DNA from: Pseudomonadota bacterium
GTDB lineage: Bacteria > Pseudomonadota > Gammaproteobacteria > Burkholderiales > Casimicrobiaceae
NCBI GenBank assembly: GCA_009786025.1
Contig: WQUA01000002.1
Span: 5,529-69,528 of the forward strand
Direction: 5' to 3'
Length of the DNA: 64,000 nt
The notes beneath the pieces are model-generated. The model was given only the letters and a program-made list of their open reading frames with translations. It was not told the DNA's origin and searched no databases. Below, piece by piece: positions 29,632 through 41,257 of the stretch (position 1 is its first letter; every line of letters starts with the position of its first letter). Both the position numbers and the translations under genes were made by a program.

Positions 29632-29634
29632 AAA

Positions 29635-31017
29635 TCAATCCTTTTTCTTGGCAGGCCTCGGCCAGTTTTTTTTGACGATGGGCCGCGTTCGGGTGAACGT
29701 CAGCGCTTGCGCCTCGGCATCTTCGGACAAGGTGCTGCCGGCTCCGATGGTCGCGCCTTGCCCGACGATGATCGGCGCCACCAGTGCAGTATTCGAGCCG
29801 ATAAAAGCATCGTCTCCTATCGTCGTTTTATATTTGCTGACACCATCGTAGTTGCAAGTAATCGTTCCGGCGCCGATGTTGACATTGGCGCCGATCTCGG
29901 CGTCGCCCAGATAACTCAGATGGTTCGCCTTGCTGCCCGCCCCCAGCGTGCTTGCTTTGATCTCGACGAAATTACCGACGTGCGTGTGTTCGGCGAGTTT
30001 CGCGCCGGGGCGTAACCGCGCGTAAGGGCCGATCACCGCTTGCTTGCCGACTTCGGCGCCGTCGAGATGCGAGAACGGCGCCACCCTGACGCCCTCGGCC
30101 AGCGCGACATTGCGCAGCACGCAATACGCGCCGATCTCGACATCGTCGCCCAGCGTGACCTCGCCTTCAAAAACACAGCCGACATCAATGCGAACATCGC
30201 GGCCGCAATACAGATTTCCACGCAGATCGAAACGCGCTGGATCAGCGAACGTGACACCCTGCCGCATCAGCGCTTCCGCCTGTCGCCGTTGCACGATGCG
30301 CTCGACTTCAGCAAGCTGAACGCGATCGTTGATGCCGCGCGTGTCGCGCTCATCGTCAGCCTGTACGGTTTCGATCGGCACGCCTTCGCGCACCGCCATC
30401 GCCAGAATGTCGGTCAGGTAATATTCCTGTTGCGCGTTGTCACAAGTCAATTGCCCGACCCAGCGTTTAAGCAACGCGGTCGGTGCGGCCAACACGCCGA
30501 CGTTGATCTCGTCGATACCCTTTTGCGCTTCGCTGGCATCGCGCTCTTCGACAATTGACTGCACATGGCCATTCGCGTCGCGCACAATGCGCCCCAGCCC
30601 TTGCGGCGATGGCGTTTTCACGGTCAACCAGGCCAGCGCCCCGCGTGCGGCGACATCACAAAGCTGGCGAACGCTGGACGCGGCGATCAGCGGGCAATCG
30701 CCGTTCATCACCAGCGTCAAATCAGCATCAGGCAACGCCGCCAGCGCGACCCGCACCGCGTCGCCGGTGCCGCGCGGCGGTTGTTGCTCGACGAAAACAA
30801 GACCCGCTTCTTTAGAAAACGTTTCCTGCACCACCGCACCGCCGTGCCCGACGACTACTGCCGTCGTTTGCGGCACAATGCTGCGCGCCGTCGCCAGCAC
30901 ATGCGACAACAAAGGCCGCCCTGCCAGATGATGCAGTACTTTCGGCAACCGCGACATCATTCGCTTGCCCTGGCCGGCGGCCATGATGATCACTTGAATG
31001 GAAGAAAAAGATTTCAC
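29635..31017 (-). CDS. glmU: Bifunctional UDP-GlcNAc pyrophosphorylase / GlcN-1-P acetyltransferase
   Basis: VIIMAAGQGKRMMSRLPKVLHHLAGRPLLSHVL; left-handed beta-helix hexapeptides; NHLSYLGDAEIGANVNIGAGTITCNYDG. Confidence 0.97.
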   Translation of the reverse strand: MKSFSSIQVIIMAAGQGKRMMSRLPKVLHHLAGRPLLSHVLATARSIVPQTTAVVVGHGGAVVQETFSKEAGLVFVEQQPPRGTGDAVRVALAALPDADLTLVMNGDCPLIAASSVRQLCDVAARGALAWLTVKTPSPQGLGRIVRDANGHVQSIVEERDASEAQKGIDEINVGVLAAPTALLKRWVGQLTCDNAQQEYYLTDILAMAVREGVPIETVQADDERDTRGINDRVQLAEVERIVQRRQAEALMRQGVTFADPARFDLRGNLYCGRDVRIDVGCVFEGEVTLGDDVEIGAYCVLRNVALAEGVRVAPFSHLDGAEVGKQAVIGPYARLRPGAKLAEHTHVGNFVEIKASTLGAGSKANHLSYLGDAEIGANVNIGAGTITCNYDGVSKYKTTIGDDAFIGSNTALVAPIIVGQGATIGAGSTLSEDAEAQALTFTRTRPIVKKNWPRPAKKKD

Positions 31018-31225
31018 GGTGTCAGGTATCAGAAATCAGAGCCAGGCGCAGCGCTGGCTGCCCGTAAAAATAACGCTCTGATGATAAAACATTTTGCTTC
31101 CGGCGGGGATGATGAATTCGGGCAAAACCTGATTTCGGGTGGAAACTTGGCGGGAAGGTTTTCACGCTCCCCGCAATTCCTGCAGCTTGGGTTTCCTGAA
31201 TCCTCGCTTGCATGAGAACGGCGGC

Positions 31226-31897
31226 TCAAGAATCCGTTTTCTGATTTCTGAATTCTGATTCCTGCTTTGCCGCCCGCTCCTTGAAGTAGGTGACGGCAAT
31301 CGGAATGATGGAGACAAGAACGATGCCAATCACGAAAAACGACAAATTGTTTTTAATGAACGGGATATTGCCGAAGAAATAGCCGAGATAGACCAGCGAG
31401 CAAATCCATAGTGTTCCGCCGGTAATGTTGTACGTCAGAAAACGTGGGTACGGCATCGTCACCACGCCCGCCAGAAACGGTGCAAATGTGCGCACGATCG
31501 GCACAAAACGGGCGATGATGATGGTCATGTTGCCGTATTTTTCGTAGAACTTCTGGGTGCGTATCAGATAGGCGCGCTTGTACCAGCGCGAATCCTGCCA
31601 GGCATAAACGCGCTGCCCGATCTTTCGGCCGATCGCATAATTGACCGAATCGCCGAGAATCGCCGCCGTTACCAGCAAAATAACCAGAATATGCACGTCA
31701 AGCTCGGTGCTCGCCGCCAGCGTTCCGGCGATGAACAACAATGAATCGCCGGGCAGAAACGGAAAAATCACCAAGCCTGTCTCGACAAAGATCACGAGAA
31801 AGAGCAGCGCATATACCCATGTGCCGTACTGTGCAACGAAGTTCGCCAGCGTCTGATCGAGCGCAAGGAGAGAAAACAGCAGCGTGGTGATCATCAA
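31226..31897 (-). CDS. DedA-family membrane protein; last residues repeat-derived
   Basis: VIFVETGLVIFPFLPGDSLLFIAGTLAA; tail AAKQESEFRNQKTDS encoded by a CTGATTTCTGAATTCTGATTCCTG repeat. Confidence 0.9.
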   Translation of the reverse strand: MMITTLLFSLLALDQTLANFVAQYGTWVYALLFLVIFVETGLVIFPFLPGDSLLFIAGTLAASTELDVHILVILLVTAAILGDSVNYAIGRKIGQRVYAWQDSRWYKRAYLIRTQKFYEKYGNMTIIIARFVPIVRTFAPFLAGVVTMPYPRFLTYNITGGTLWICSLVYLGYFFGNIPFIKNNLSFFVIGIVLVSIIPIAVTYFKERAAKQESEFRNQKTDS

Positions 31898-31925
31898 AGA
31901 CTCGGCGTTTACGTTGTTATCCCGA

Positions 31926-31993
31926 ACTGGCTTCCCTCTCCCCGCCCCTCTTCGGGAGAGGGGAGAGGGCCATCTGATTTCTGATGCCTGATC
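31926..31993. repeat. Intergenic repeat between dedA and secF
   Basis: CCCTCTCCCCGCCCCTCTTCGGGAGAGGGGAGAGGG + CTGATTTCTGATGCCTGATC. Confidence 0.75.
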
Positions 31994-32936
31994 ACGGCAT
32001 GATTTTTTCGGCTTCCAGTCCAGTTTTCTTGCGTTCGGGCTTCACCAGATTTTCACGCGAAACGCCGAGCCACATCACCAGCGACGCCATCACCAATGCC
32101 GCCGAATACATGCCGAACAAAATACCGATGGTCAGCGCCATTGCAAAATAATGCAGCGCCTCGCCGCCGAAAATCAGCATCGAGAGCACCATTAACTGTG
32201 TTGACAAGTGCGTGATGACCGTCCGCGAGATGGTGCTGGTGATCGCGCTGTCGATCACGTGCGGCACACTGGCGTTTCGCATCTTGCGGAAATTTTCACG
32301 AATCCGGTCGGCGATAACCACCGATTCGTTAACGGAGTAACCGAGCACAGCCAACACCGCCGCTAACACCGGCAGCGAAAATTCCCACTGGAAAAACGCG
32401 AAAAAGCCGAGGATGATCACAATATCGTGCAAGTTGGCGACGATCGCCGAAATAGCGAAACGCCACTCAAAGCGCAGCGACAGATAAATGATGACGCCGA
32501 TCACCACGAACAGCAGCGCCAGCGCACCGTTTTGATACAGCTCTTTGCCGACTTGCGGGCCGACGAAATCGACGCGCTTTTGCACCACTTCGCTGTTGTC
32601 CGCCCGTAGCGCCGACATCACCCGTTCTGACAGCTGCGCGCTGGAAATGCCTTCCTTCAGCGGCATCCGGATCAACGCTGTATCCGACGAGCCGAAGCTT
32701 TGCACAGTAAACTCACCGAGGTTCAACGTGTCAATCGTGGCGCGAATATGTTCCAGGTCGGCGACTTGCTTATAGCTGATTTCCATCACGGTGCCGCCGC
32801 GGAAATCGACGCCGAAATTCAAGCCCTTGTGCCACAGGAAAAAAATCGCCAGAAGAAACGTCACCAGTGAGATGATGTTGAACTTCAGCGCATGGCGCAT
32901 GAACGGGATGTCGCGTGTAAACCGGAAAAATTCCAT
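31992..32936 (-). CDS. secF: Protein translocase subunit SecF
   Basis: LNFGVDFRGGTVMEISYK; YSVNESVVIADRIRENFRKMR. Confidence 0.97.
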   Translation of the reverse strand: MEFFRFTRDIPFMRHALKFNIISLVTFLLAIFFLWHKGLNFGVDFRGGTVMEISYKQVADLEHIRATIDTLNLGEFTVQSFGSSDTALIRMPLKEGISSAQLSERVMSALRADNSEVVQKRVDFVGPQVGKELYQNGALALLFVVIGVIIYLSLRFEWRFAISAIVANLHDIVIILGFFAFFQWEFSLPVLAAVLAVLGYSVNESVVIADRIRENFRKMRNASVPHVIDSAITSTISRTVITHLSTQLMVLSMLIFGGEALHYFAMALTIGILFGMYSAALVMASLVMWLGVSRENLVKPERKKTGLEAEKIMP

Positions 32937-32974
32937 GATCCGTTATTCCTGAAAAGTAACTTGTGGCCAGCTCT

Positions 32975-34879
32975 TTATTTCGCGCCTTTTTCAGCCTTGG
33001 CGTGACGAGCGCCGTCAGGCGCCGCAAAATTGGCCAGGGCTTCGACCGACGGCTTCCATACTTGTCCGATCGAAATTTTATCGAGTCTCTTTTTGTGTCC
33101 GTAAATCACCGACACCAGGCCGCGCGATACGAACACCGCCGAGAACATCGAAGTCAAGATGCCCAGACAGTGCACCACTGCAAACCCGCGCACCGGCCCG
33201 CTGCCGAACATGAACAGCGAAATGCCGGCAATCAGGTTCGTGACGTTCGAGTCGAGAATCGTGCTCCAGGCGCGGTCATAGCCTGACGCGATCGCCGTGT
33301 GCGGCGACGCGCCCCAGCGCAATTCTTCGCGAATACGTTCATTGATCAGCACGTTGGCGTCGATCGAGATACCGAGCGTCAGTGCAATAGCGGCAATACC
33401 CGGCAGCGTTAACGTCGCCTGTAGCGCTGACAATAACGCCACCAGCAGCACCAAGTTCACGGTCAGCGCCGTTGCCGACACCAGTCCCATCACCATGTAG
33501 TATGCGCAAATAAACAACGCCAGCACGATGAAACCGCCCAGCACCGAGTGAAAGCCTTTTAGAATGTTGGCTTCTCCAAGCGACGCGCCGACCGATCGTT
33601 CCTCGACAATCTCCATCGGAGCCGCCAGTGCGCCAGCGCGCATCAGCAACGCAATATCGTTCGCCTCCCGCGTCGTCATCGCGCCGGAAATCTGCACCCG
33701 TCCGCCACCGATTTCCTCGCGGATCGTCGGCGCGGTGATCACTTCCGACTGATTGCGCTCGACCAGCAGGATCGCCATCCCTTTGCCGACGTTTTCGCGT
33801 GTCACATCCCTGAAAATCCGCGCACCAACATCATCGAGATTGACGTTGACCGAGGGCTGATTGGATTCCGTATAGCCTGGCTGCGCGTCACGGATACGGT
33901 CGCCAGTCAGCACCACCTGCCGCTTGACGAGAACCGGCTGTCCATTGCGATCCGTGTACAAGTCGCTGCCGAACGGCACTTGCCCGCGCAACGCCGATTC
34001 CCGCGCGCCCGGCGTTTCATCAACCATCCGGATTTCCAGCGTGGCCGTGCGCCCAATAATCGACTTGGCGCGCGCCGTATCGTCAACGCCGGGCAACTGT
34101 ACAACGATGCGATCAGCGCCGGCCTGTTGAACGATCGGCTCAGCAACGCCCAATTCATTGACGCGATTGCGCAGCGTCGCCATATTTTGAACGACCGCGT
34201 TGTCCTGAATCCGTTTTTGCTCCGTTGCCGTTAACGACGCCACCAGCTGCAAATCGTCGTCACCGCCACGCGGCGCCAATTGCAATTCGGGGTTGCTGCG
34301 ATTGATCTGATTGCGGGCGTCTTCACGCGCTTGCGCGTCGCGAAACCGCATAACAACCGTGTGATCTTCGCGCAAAACGCCGCGATTCTGAATCTTTTTG
34401 TCGCGCAGCAACGTCCGCAAGTCCGTTGAGTAACGGTCCGCCGCCTTGTCGAGCGCGCCCTTCATATCGACTTGCAGCAGAAAATGTACCCCGCCGCGAA
34501 GATCCAGACCCAGATACATCGGTTTGGCGTTGATTTTTTCCATCCAGGCCGGCGTCGAAGGCAACTGGTTCAGCGCAACGATGTAATCGTTGCCGAGCTT
34601 CTCTTGCAGCACATCGCGCGCCTGCATCTGGGTGTCTCGGCTCGACATCTTGAGTCTGACACCGACCGGATCGACGAAACCGTCGCCGTATGCGATGTTT
34701 GCATTCTTGAGCGTATTCTGCACCCGCGTCAGCAGCGCGCTATCGACCTTGACGGTAGCTTTGATGGACGACACCTGTATCGCCGGCACTTCCGGAAAGA
34801 AGTTGGGAGCGGTGTACAACGCGCCCAGCAACACAGCGACAATGATGATAAGGTATTTCCAGAGAGGATAACGGTTCAT
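32975..34879 (-). CDS. secD: Protein translocase subunit SecD
   Basis: MNRYPLWKYLIIIVAVLLGALYTAPNFFPEVPAIQVSS; MYLGLDLRGGVHFLLQVDM; SIDANVLINERIREELRWG. Confidence 0.97.
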   Translation of the reverse strand: MNRYPLWKYLIIIVAVLLGALYTAPNFFPEVPAIQVSSIKATVKVDSALLTRVQNTLKNANIAYGDGFVDPVGVRLKMSSRDTQMQARDVLQEKLGNDYIVALNQLPSTPAWMEKINAKPMYLGLDLRGGVHFLLQVDMKGALDKAADRYSTDLRTLLRDKKIQNRGVLREDHTVVMRFRDAQAREDARNQINRSNPELQLAPRGGDDDLQLVASLTATEQKRIQDNAVVQNMATLRNRVNELGVAEPIVQQAGADRIVVQLPGVDDTARAKSIIGRTATLEIRMVDETPGARESALRGQVPFGSDLYTDRNGQPVLVKRQVVLTGDRIRDAQPGYTESNQPSVNVNLDDVGARIFRDVTRENVGKGMAILLVERNQSEVITAPTIREEIGGGRVQISGAMTTREANDIALLMRAGALAAPMEIVEERSVGASLGEANILKGFHSVLGGFIVLALFICAYYMVMGLVSATALTVNLVLLVALLSALQATLTLPGIAAIALTLGISIDANVLINERIREELRWGASPHTAIASGYDRAWSTILDSNVTNLIAGISLFMFGSGPVRGFAVVHCLGILTSMFSAVFVSRGLVSVIYGHKKRLDKISIGQVWKPSVEALANFAAPDGARHAKAEKGAK

Positions 34880-35002
34880 GATCGGAGAACGTTCTTTCGG
34901 GCGCGTCCCGCCGGACAGTCGGACAAACAGGATAGGCCGATAAAATCAAACGCGCCGAATCGCATCAAACCGGGCTTTTCGGCGGCGCTCACAAAACAAC
35001 AG

Positions 35003-35332
35003 TTAAAAATCCTTGATCGTGCCCTTGGGCAACAGTTGCGTCACCGCCGCGCGCTGCACCAATACTTCCGTGTCCTTGGCGATCTCCAGCGTCATCGTCG
35101 ATTCGTCAAGATTGGCGATCCGGCCGATCATGCCGCCGGCGGTTGCCACTTCCTCACCTTTTTGCAGCGCCAAAATCATGGCGCGGTGCTCTTTCGCCTT
35201 TTTCTGTTGCGGACGGATCAGCAGAAACCAAAAAGCAACGAACATCAACACCATCAGGCCGATGGACGTCATCTGCGAGGTGCCCTGTTGAGCGCCTTCG
35301 GCGGCCTGGGCAAATGCGGAACTGATAAACAC
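35003..35332 (-). CDS. yajC: Preprotein translocase subunit YajC (GTG start at 35332 likely; ATG at 35344 also open)
   Basis: (V)FISSAFAQAAEGAQQGTSQMTSIGLMVLMFVAFWFLLIRPQQKKAKEHRAMILALQKGEEVATAGGMIGRI. Confidence 0.95.
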   Translation of the reverse strand: MFISSAFAQAAEGAQQGTSQMTSIGLMVLMFVAFWFLLIRPQQKKAKEHRAMILALQKGEEVATAGGMIGRIANLDESTMTLEIAKDTEVLVQRAAVTQLLPKGTIKDF

Positions 35333-35608
35333 AAGAACCTCCATTAAATAAAAGAAATGAAAACCAAACAGCCGGGGCGTGATGGCTTCTCAACTTATGC
35401 TGACGGCAACTCCGTCGCCTCCCGCCGCGCCGACCCGGATCAAGCCGAACCGCGCGGAAAACAGGGTAGTTTACCAGAATGTATGGAAAGCCTTGCCGAT
35501 TTGGCCGCTACACGGCGGCATCCGAGCGAACCGGATGGAGAGCCGCGTCCCCGATGGCATATCCGGAGCGGAGGCTCGGCGCCCATTGGAACAGGGTCGG
35601 CAGCGCTT

Positions 35609-36262
35609 CTATCTGACGAATGTGTTTTTCACGCGACGCGAATACAGCATGTAGGGGATCCATATCATGGCGGCACACAATGAACGATATACTTCGGGCA
35701 GGGTCTCGGCGCTGCTTTCGGCGTCGGCGACAGGAAGAAATTTGCAGGCCAGGAAATCGGCGGTGACGATAATAATATTCAGCGCCATGTACCCGATAAA
35801 AACTTTTGGAAAGTACCGCGATTTCGTGAAGAAAAGGTAAAGCGAGCACCCGGCCAGCGCGATGATAACGAAATTACTGGCGACCTCGGAAAGGATCAGG
35901 GGCGCCCAAGCGGCGTGATAATGTTCAGCCCCCGGCGTCGTGAGCGCCTCCCACGACCCGTTGGTAAAAATGGGGAGAAAATCGACGGCCAAATAGTACA
36001 GCAAGCGCAAAATCGTGCCGATCAGCCCGAGGCAGACGAGAATCAGCCAGCCGCCAAGCCCCTTCAGTTCTTCGGCGGCGGCTGTCTCACCTTCGCCTTG
36101 CTGTAAGGTGGCGTGCGGCTCCTTCGCCCGTTTTCGCTGTCGGCGGATCAGATAAACCCAAAAGATGGCGAGGACCAAAGCCAGCGCCGCCAGCGGCGCC
36201 CACGACCCGTTTCCTTGCTGAACGTCAGCAGCAGCTTGCGCAAAAGCAAAGTTTATAAACAC
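35609..36262 (-). CDS. Chimeric protein: YajC-like N-terminus fused to a DUF2569 membrane domain
   Basis: (V)FINFAFAQAAADVQQGNGSWAPLAALALVLAIFWVYLIRRQRKRAKEPHATLQQGEGE (YajC-like) then LGGWLILVCLGLIGTILRLLYY...WAPLILSEVASNFVIIALAGCSLYLFFTKSRYFPKVFIGYM...IWIPYMLYSRRVKNTFVR (DUF2569-like). Confidence 0.8.
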   Translation of the reverse strand: MFINFAFAQAAADVQQGNGSWAPLAALALVLAIFWVYLIRRQRKRAKEPHATLQQGEGETAAAEELKGLGGWLILVCLGLIGTILRLLYYLAVDFLPIFTNGSWEALTTPGAEHYHAAWAPLILSEVASNFVIIALAGCSLYLFFTKSRYFPKVFIGYMALNIIIVTADFLACKFLPVADAESSAETLPEVYRSLCAAMIWIPYMLYSRRVKNTFVR

Positions 36263-36467
36263 AAACCCCTCCTTTTGATCTGTCGAAAAACCTGTTGCGG
36301 CAATAGTGCTACGCCTCGGGTTGGAGTGGAATATACACCAACAGCGTAGTTTATCGAATGCATCGGAAAGCGCGTAGGGCGAGATTTATCTCGCCATTTC
36401 GGACCGCCCGGTGGGCACGGTTGTTCCGTTATCGCCTGTCTAGGCGTCGGGACTCGCCTGCTCCGAC

Positions 36468-36810
36468 CTATATATCCGCCAGGTCGCCAGACATAGACAG
36501 GGCAATAAGCCTCTGCAACTCCCTTTTCAGGGAAACAGCCATGCCGGCATTATCCAATCCATACTTGGCGACCGTGCCGCTCAATTCTTTCTTGCCCAAA
36601 AACATCAGAACCCCCGCTATATACAACACAGATTTGGCAGCAGCCATCCCCTCGTAAGGCCGCATCGCAACGCCGGTCAAAAAATTTTCAACAATCACAT
36701 CTTTGATTGTGTTTTCATATTTTGAGAAATGATCATACAGCTTGTTTAATTGGGTCTTCCAAAAAAAACTGCTCAGCTTCTTTGGCAGATAATTTTATTG
36801 AATTCAACAT
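36468..36810 (-). pseudogene. Frameshifted small ORF (unknown function) with an A8/T8 tract
   Basis: Frame A: MLNSIKLSAKEAEQFF-(LEDPIKQAV*); shifting one base in the 8-nt tract at 36761-36768 gives ...FFWKTQLNKLYDHFSKYENTIKDVIVENFLTGVAMRPYEGMAAAKSVLYIAGVLMFLGKKELSGTVAKYGLDNAGMAVSLKRELQRLIALSMSGDLADI. Confidence 0.5.
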
Positions 36811-36873
36811 TTCAAAAGGGACTGACGTAGATTAGGAAGGCAACTATTACAAGAATTTTTGCGCAAAACAATT

Positions 36874-37662
36874 TCAGTTATCGCCCGTTCGAGCGTCGGG
36901 ATTCGCAAGCCCACCCTGACCTGCGCAAACTTCGGGCTTCCTTTTCAGGGCATCCAGAACCCTTCTTTTAACCTCTTTATCATTGGTCGTGACATAGCGG
37001 GGGTATTTTTTTGCAACTTCTTCATTGACGATAACCCCCTGCTTTTGAACCCCCTCAAGTTTATATTCATTCTTATAGTCTTTCCAGGAGAAGAATATAT
37101 CGTTGAATTTTTCATCCGGCTTATATTCAGGGTCTTTTGAGATCACCTCCCAGTCTCCCCCTGTTTGATCATCCAATAAAATAAAGTCATTGATCAGAAT
37201 GGGCGCAATCAACCATTCATTATCTTTTGAGCAATCAAATATAGGGTGTTTTGACACACAGTCGAATATTTCGGCAATGGTTCCGCTCCTCAGTTTAAAG
37301 ACGAGCCGCCCAAAGCCGTATAACTCCTGATCGATTTTAAACGAAAAGATGTCTCCAACCTCCGGCTTTATTCGTTTTTTCCGCTTCCCGGTTTTAATCA
37401 TCACTTTTTCAACGCGAAGCTCTTCAAAATGATTTATGACCTCACTGTTGGCGTTTACAGAAAAGCCCAGCGTCAACAGGTGCTGCAACTCATCAAGCGT
37501 TGGTTTCCTGTGCAAATCTTTTTCATACGCAATTGAGATTGATTGTAAAAACCGTCGCACCTCATCCAAAACAAAATCGCCAACTTCTGCATCAGAATCA
37601 TTGTTAATTTTCCACCAGCCCATATCAGAACCCATCTCAAAATCGTTTAAGCAGCATAGCAC
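36874..37662 (-). CDS. Imm26-like immunity protein with additional N-terminal domain (start possibly about 37623-37635)
   Basis: KPEVGDIFSFKIDQELYGFGRLVFKLRSGTIAEIFDCVSKHPI Imm26-type pattern; N-term MGWWKINNDSDAEVGDFVLDEVRRFLQSISIAYEKDLHRKPTLDELQHLLTLGF; low GC. Confidence 0.6.
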   Translation of the reverse strand: MLCCLNDFEMGSDMGWWKINNDSDAEVGDFVLDEVRRFLQSISIAYEKDLHRKPTLDELQHLLTLGFSVNANSEVINHFEELRVEKVMIKTGKRKKRIKPEVGDIFSFKIDQELYGFGRLVFKLRSGTIAEIFDCVSKHPIFDCSKDNEWLIAPILINDFILLDDQTGGDWEVISKDPEYKPDEKFNDIFFSWKDYKNEYKLEGVQKQGVIVNEEVAKKYPRYVTTNDKEVKRRVLDALKRKPEVCAGQGGLANPDARTGDN

Positions 37663-37893
37663 GAGGTTCTCAAGCCCCCCGACCTATGCGAACTATACAC
37701 CCACGATGCGGTCTGTCGAATGAGATGAAGAGCTCGCTGAGGGTTATCCCGTCACTTCGGATGATTGCATGGTACGGCGGCGGGAAGCAGACGGCTTCCC
37801 CTACATTGTGTTTGATACGGAGGAGGATTTCTTCTTCGCGGCTCCGCGTAAAAGGAATCAGATCAGACGACAGGCTGCCACCTCTTGCGGCAT

Positions 37894-40241
<2,348 letters not shown>

Positions 40242-40401
40242 GGCGGGGTCTGTAAGATGGGCCTGTATTTTACAGGATGGCCTTCGTGGGCCAGACCGAA
40301 GGCCGCGATCCGCCTCTTTTGATGCGAAGCGCCCCGTAGGGCGAGAGTTATCCCGTCACCTCGCGTCTCTCGGCAGGGTAAACCCTGCCCTGCCTTCTTG
40401 T

Positions 40402-41202
40402 TTACTCTTCGTCCTTTTGTTCATCAATCCCTACCGCAATTGACGAATAGCCGCAATCGACATTGGTGATTTCGCCGGTTACCGCGCTCGACAAATCGGA
40501 AAAGTAGAACGCGGCTACATTGCCGACTTCTTCGATCGTGACGTTGCGACGCAACGGCGCGACGTGTTCGACGTGCTTGAAGATTTTGTTGAACTGACCG
40601 ATGCCGGAAGCAGCGAGCGATTTGATCGGGCCAGCGGCGATGGCGTTGACGCGCAATCCTTCGGGGCCAAGGCACGACGCCATGTAACGCACGTTTGCTT
40701 CGAGGCTTGCCTTGGCCACGCCCATCAGGTTGTAATTGGGAATCGACTTGGTGGCGCCAAGATAGGAGAGGGTCAGCAACGAACCGTTGCGCCCCTGCAT
40801 CAGCGGGCGCGCGCCTTTCGCCATCGCCGCGAAGCTGTAGCTGGAAATGTCGTGGGCGACGCGGAAAGCGTCACGCGATATGCCGTTTAAAAAATCACCG
40901 GCCAGTGCTTCGCGCGGCGCGAAGGCGACCGAATGCAGCAAACCGTCGAGCGCTCCCCATTCTTTTCCGACCTTGTCGAAAAGCGCCGCGATCTGTTCGT
41001 CGGACGAAACATCGCACGGCGACAGAAAGCTTGGTTGAAACTCGGCGGCGACTCTGGTGACGCGCGCACGCAGATCCTCATTCAAATAAGTGAACGCCAG
41101 TTGCGCGCCTTCGCGACGGCACGCCTGCGCGACACCGTATGCAATCGAGCGGTTGGAGATCATGCCGGTAATCAGGATTTTTTTATCTTTCAACAGTCCC
41201 AT
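40402..41202 (-). CDS. fabI: Enoyl-[acyl-carrier-protein] reductase (NADH) FabI
   Basis: GLLKDKKILITGMISNRSIAYGVAQACRREGAQLAFTY; SYLGATKSIPNYNLMGVAKASLEANVRY. Confidence 0.96.
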   Translation of the reverse strand: MGLLKDKKILITGMISNRSIAYGVAQACRREGAQLAFTYLNEDLRARVTRVAAEFQPSFLSPCDVSSDEQIAALFDKVGKEWGALDGLLHSVAFAPREALAGDFLNGISRDAFRVAHDISSYSFAAMAKGARPLMQGRNGSLLTLSYLGATKSIPNYNLMGVAKASLEANVRYMASCLGPEGLRVNAIAAGPIKSLAASGIGQFNKIFKHVEHVAPLRRNVTIEEVGNVAAFYFSDLSSAVTGEITNVDCGYSSIAVGIDEQKDEE

Positions 41203-41257
41203 AACAGTTCCTTATCTCTTGAAAAAACAATGGCGCGCCCTGCTTGCATCGCCACGC

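Noticed and set aside
27787-29900. glmS ribozyme upstream of glmS
   Set aside because: Known mainly from Firmicutes; glmU lies only a few nt upstream, leaving no room for a ribozyme.
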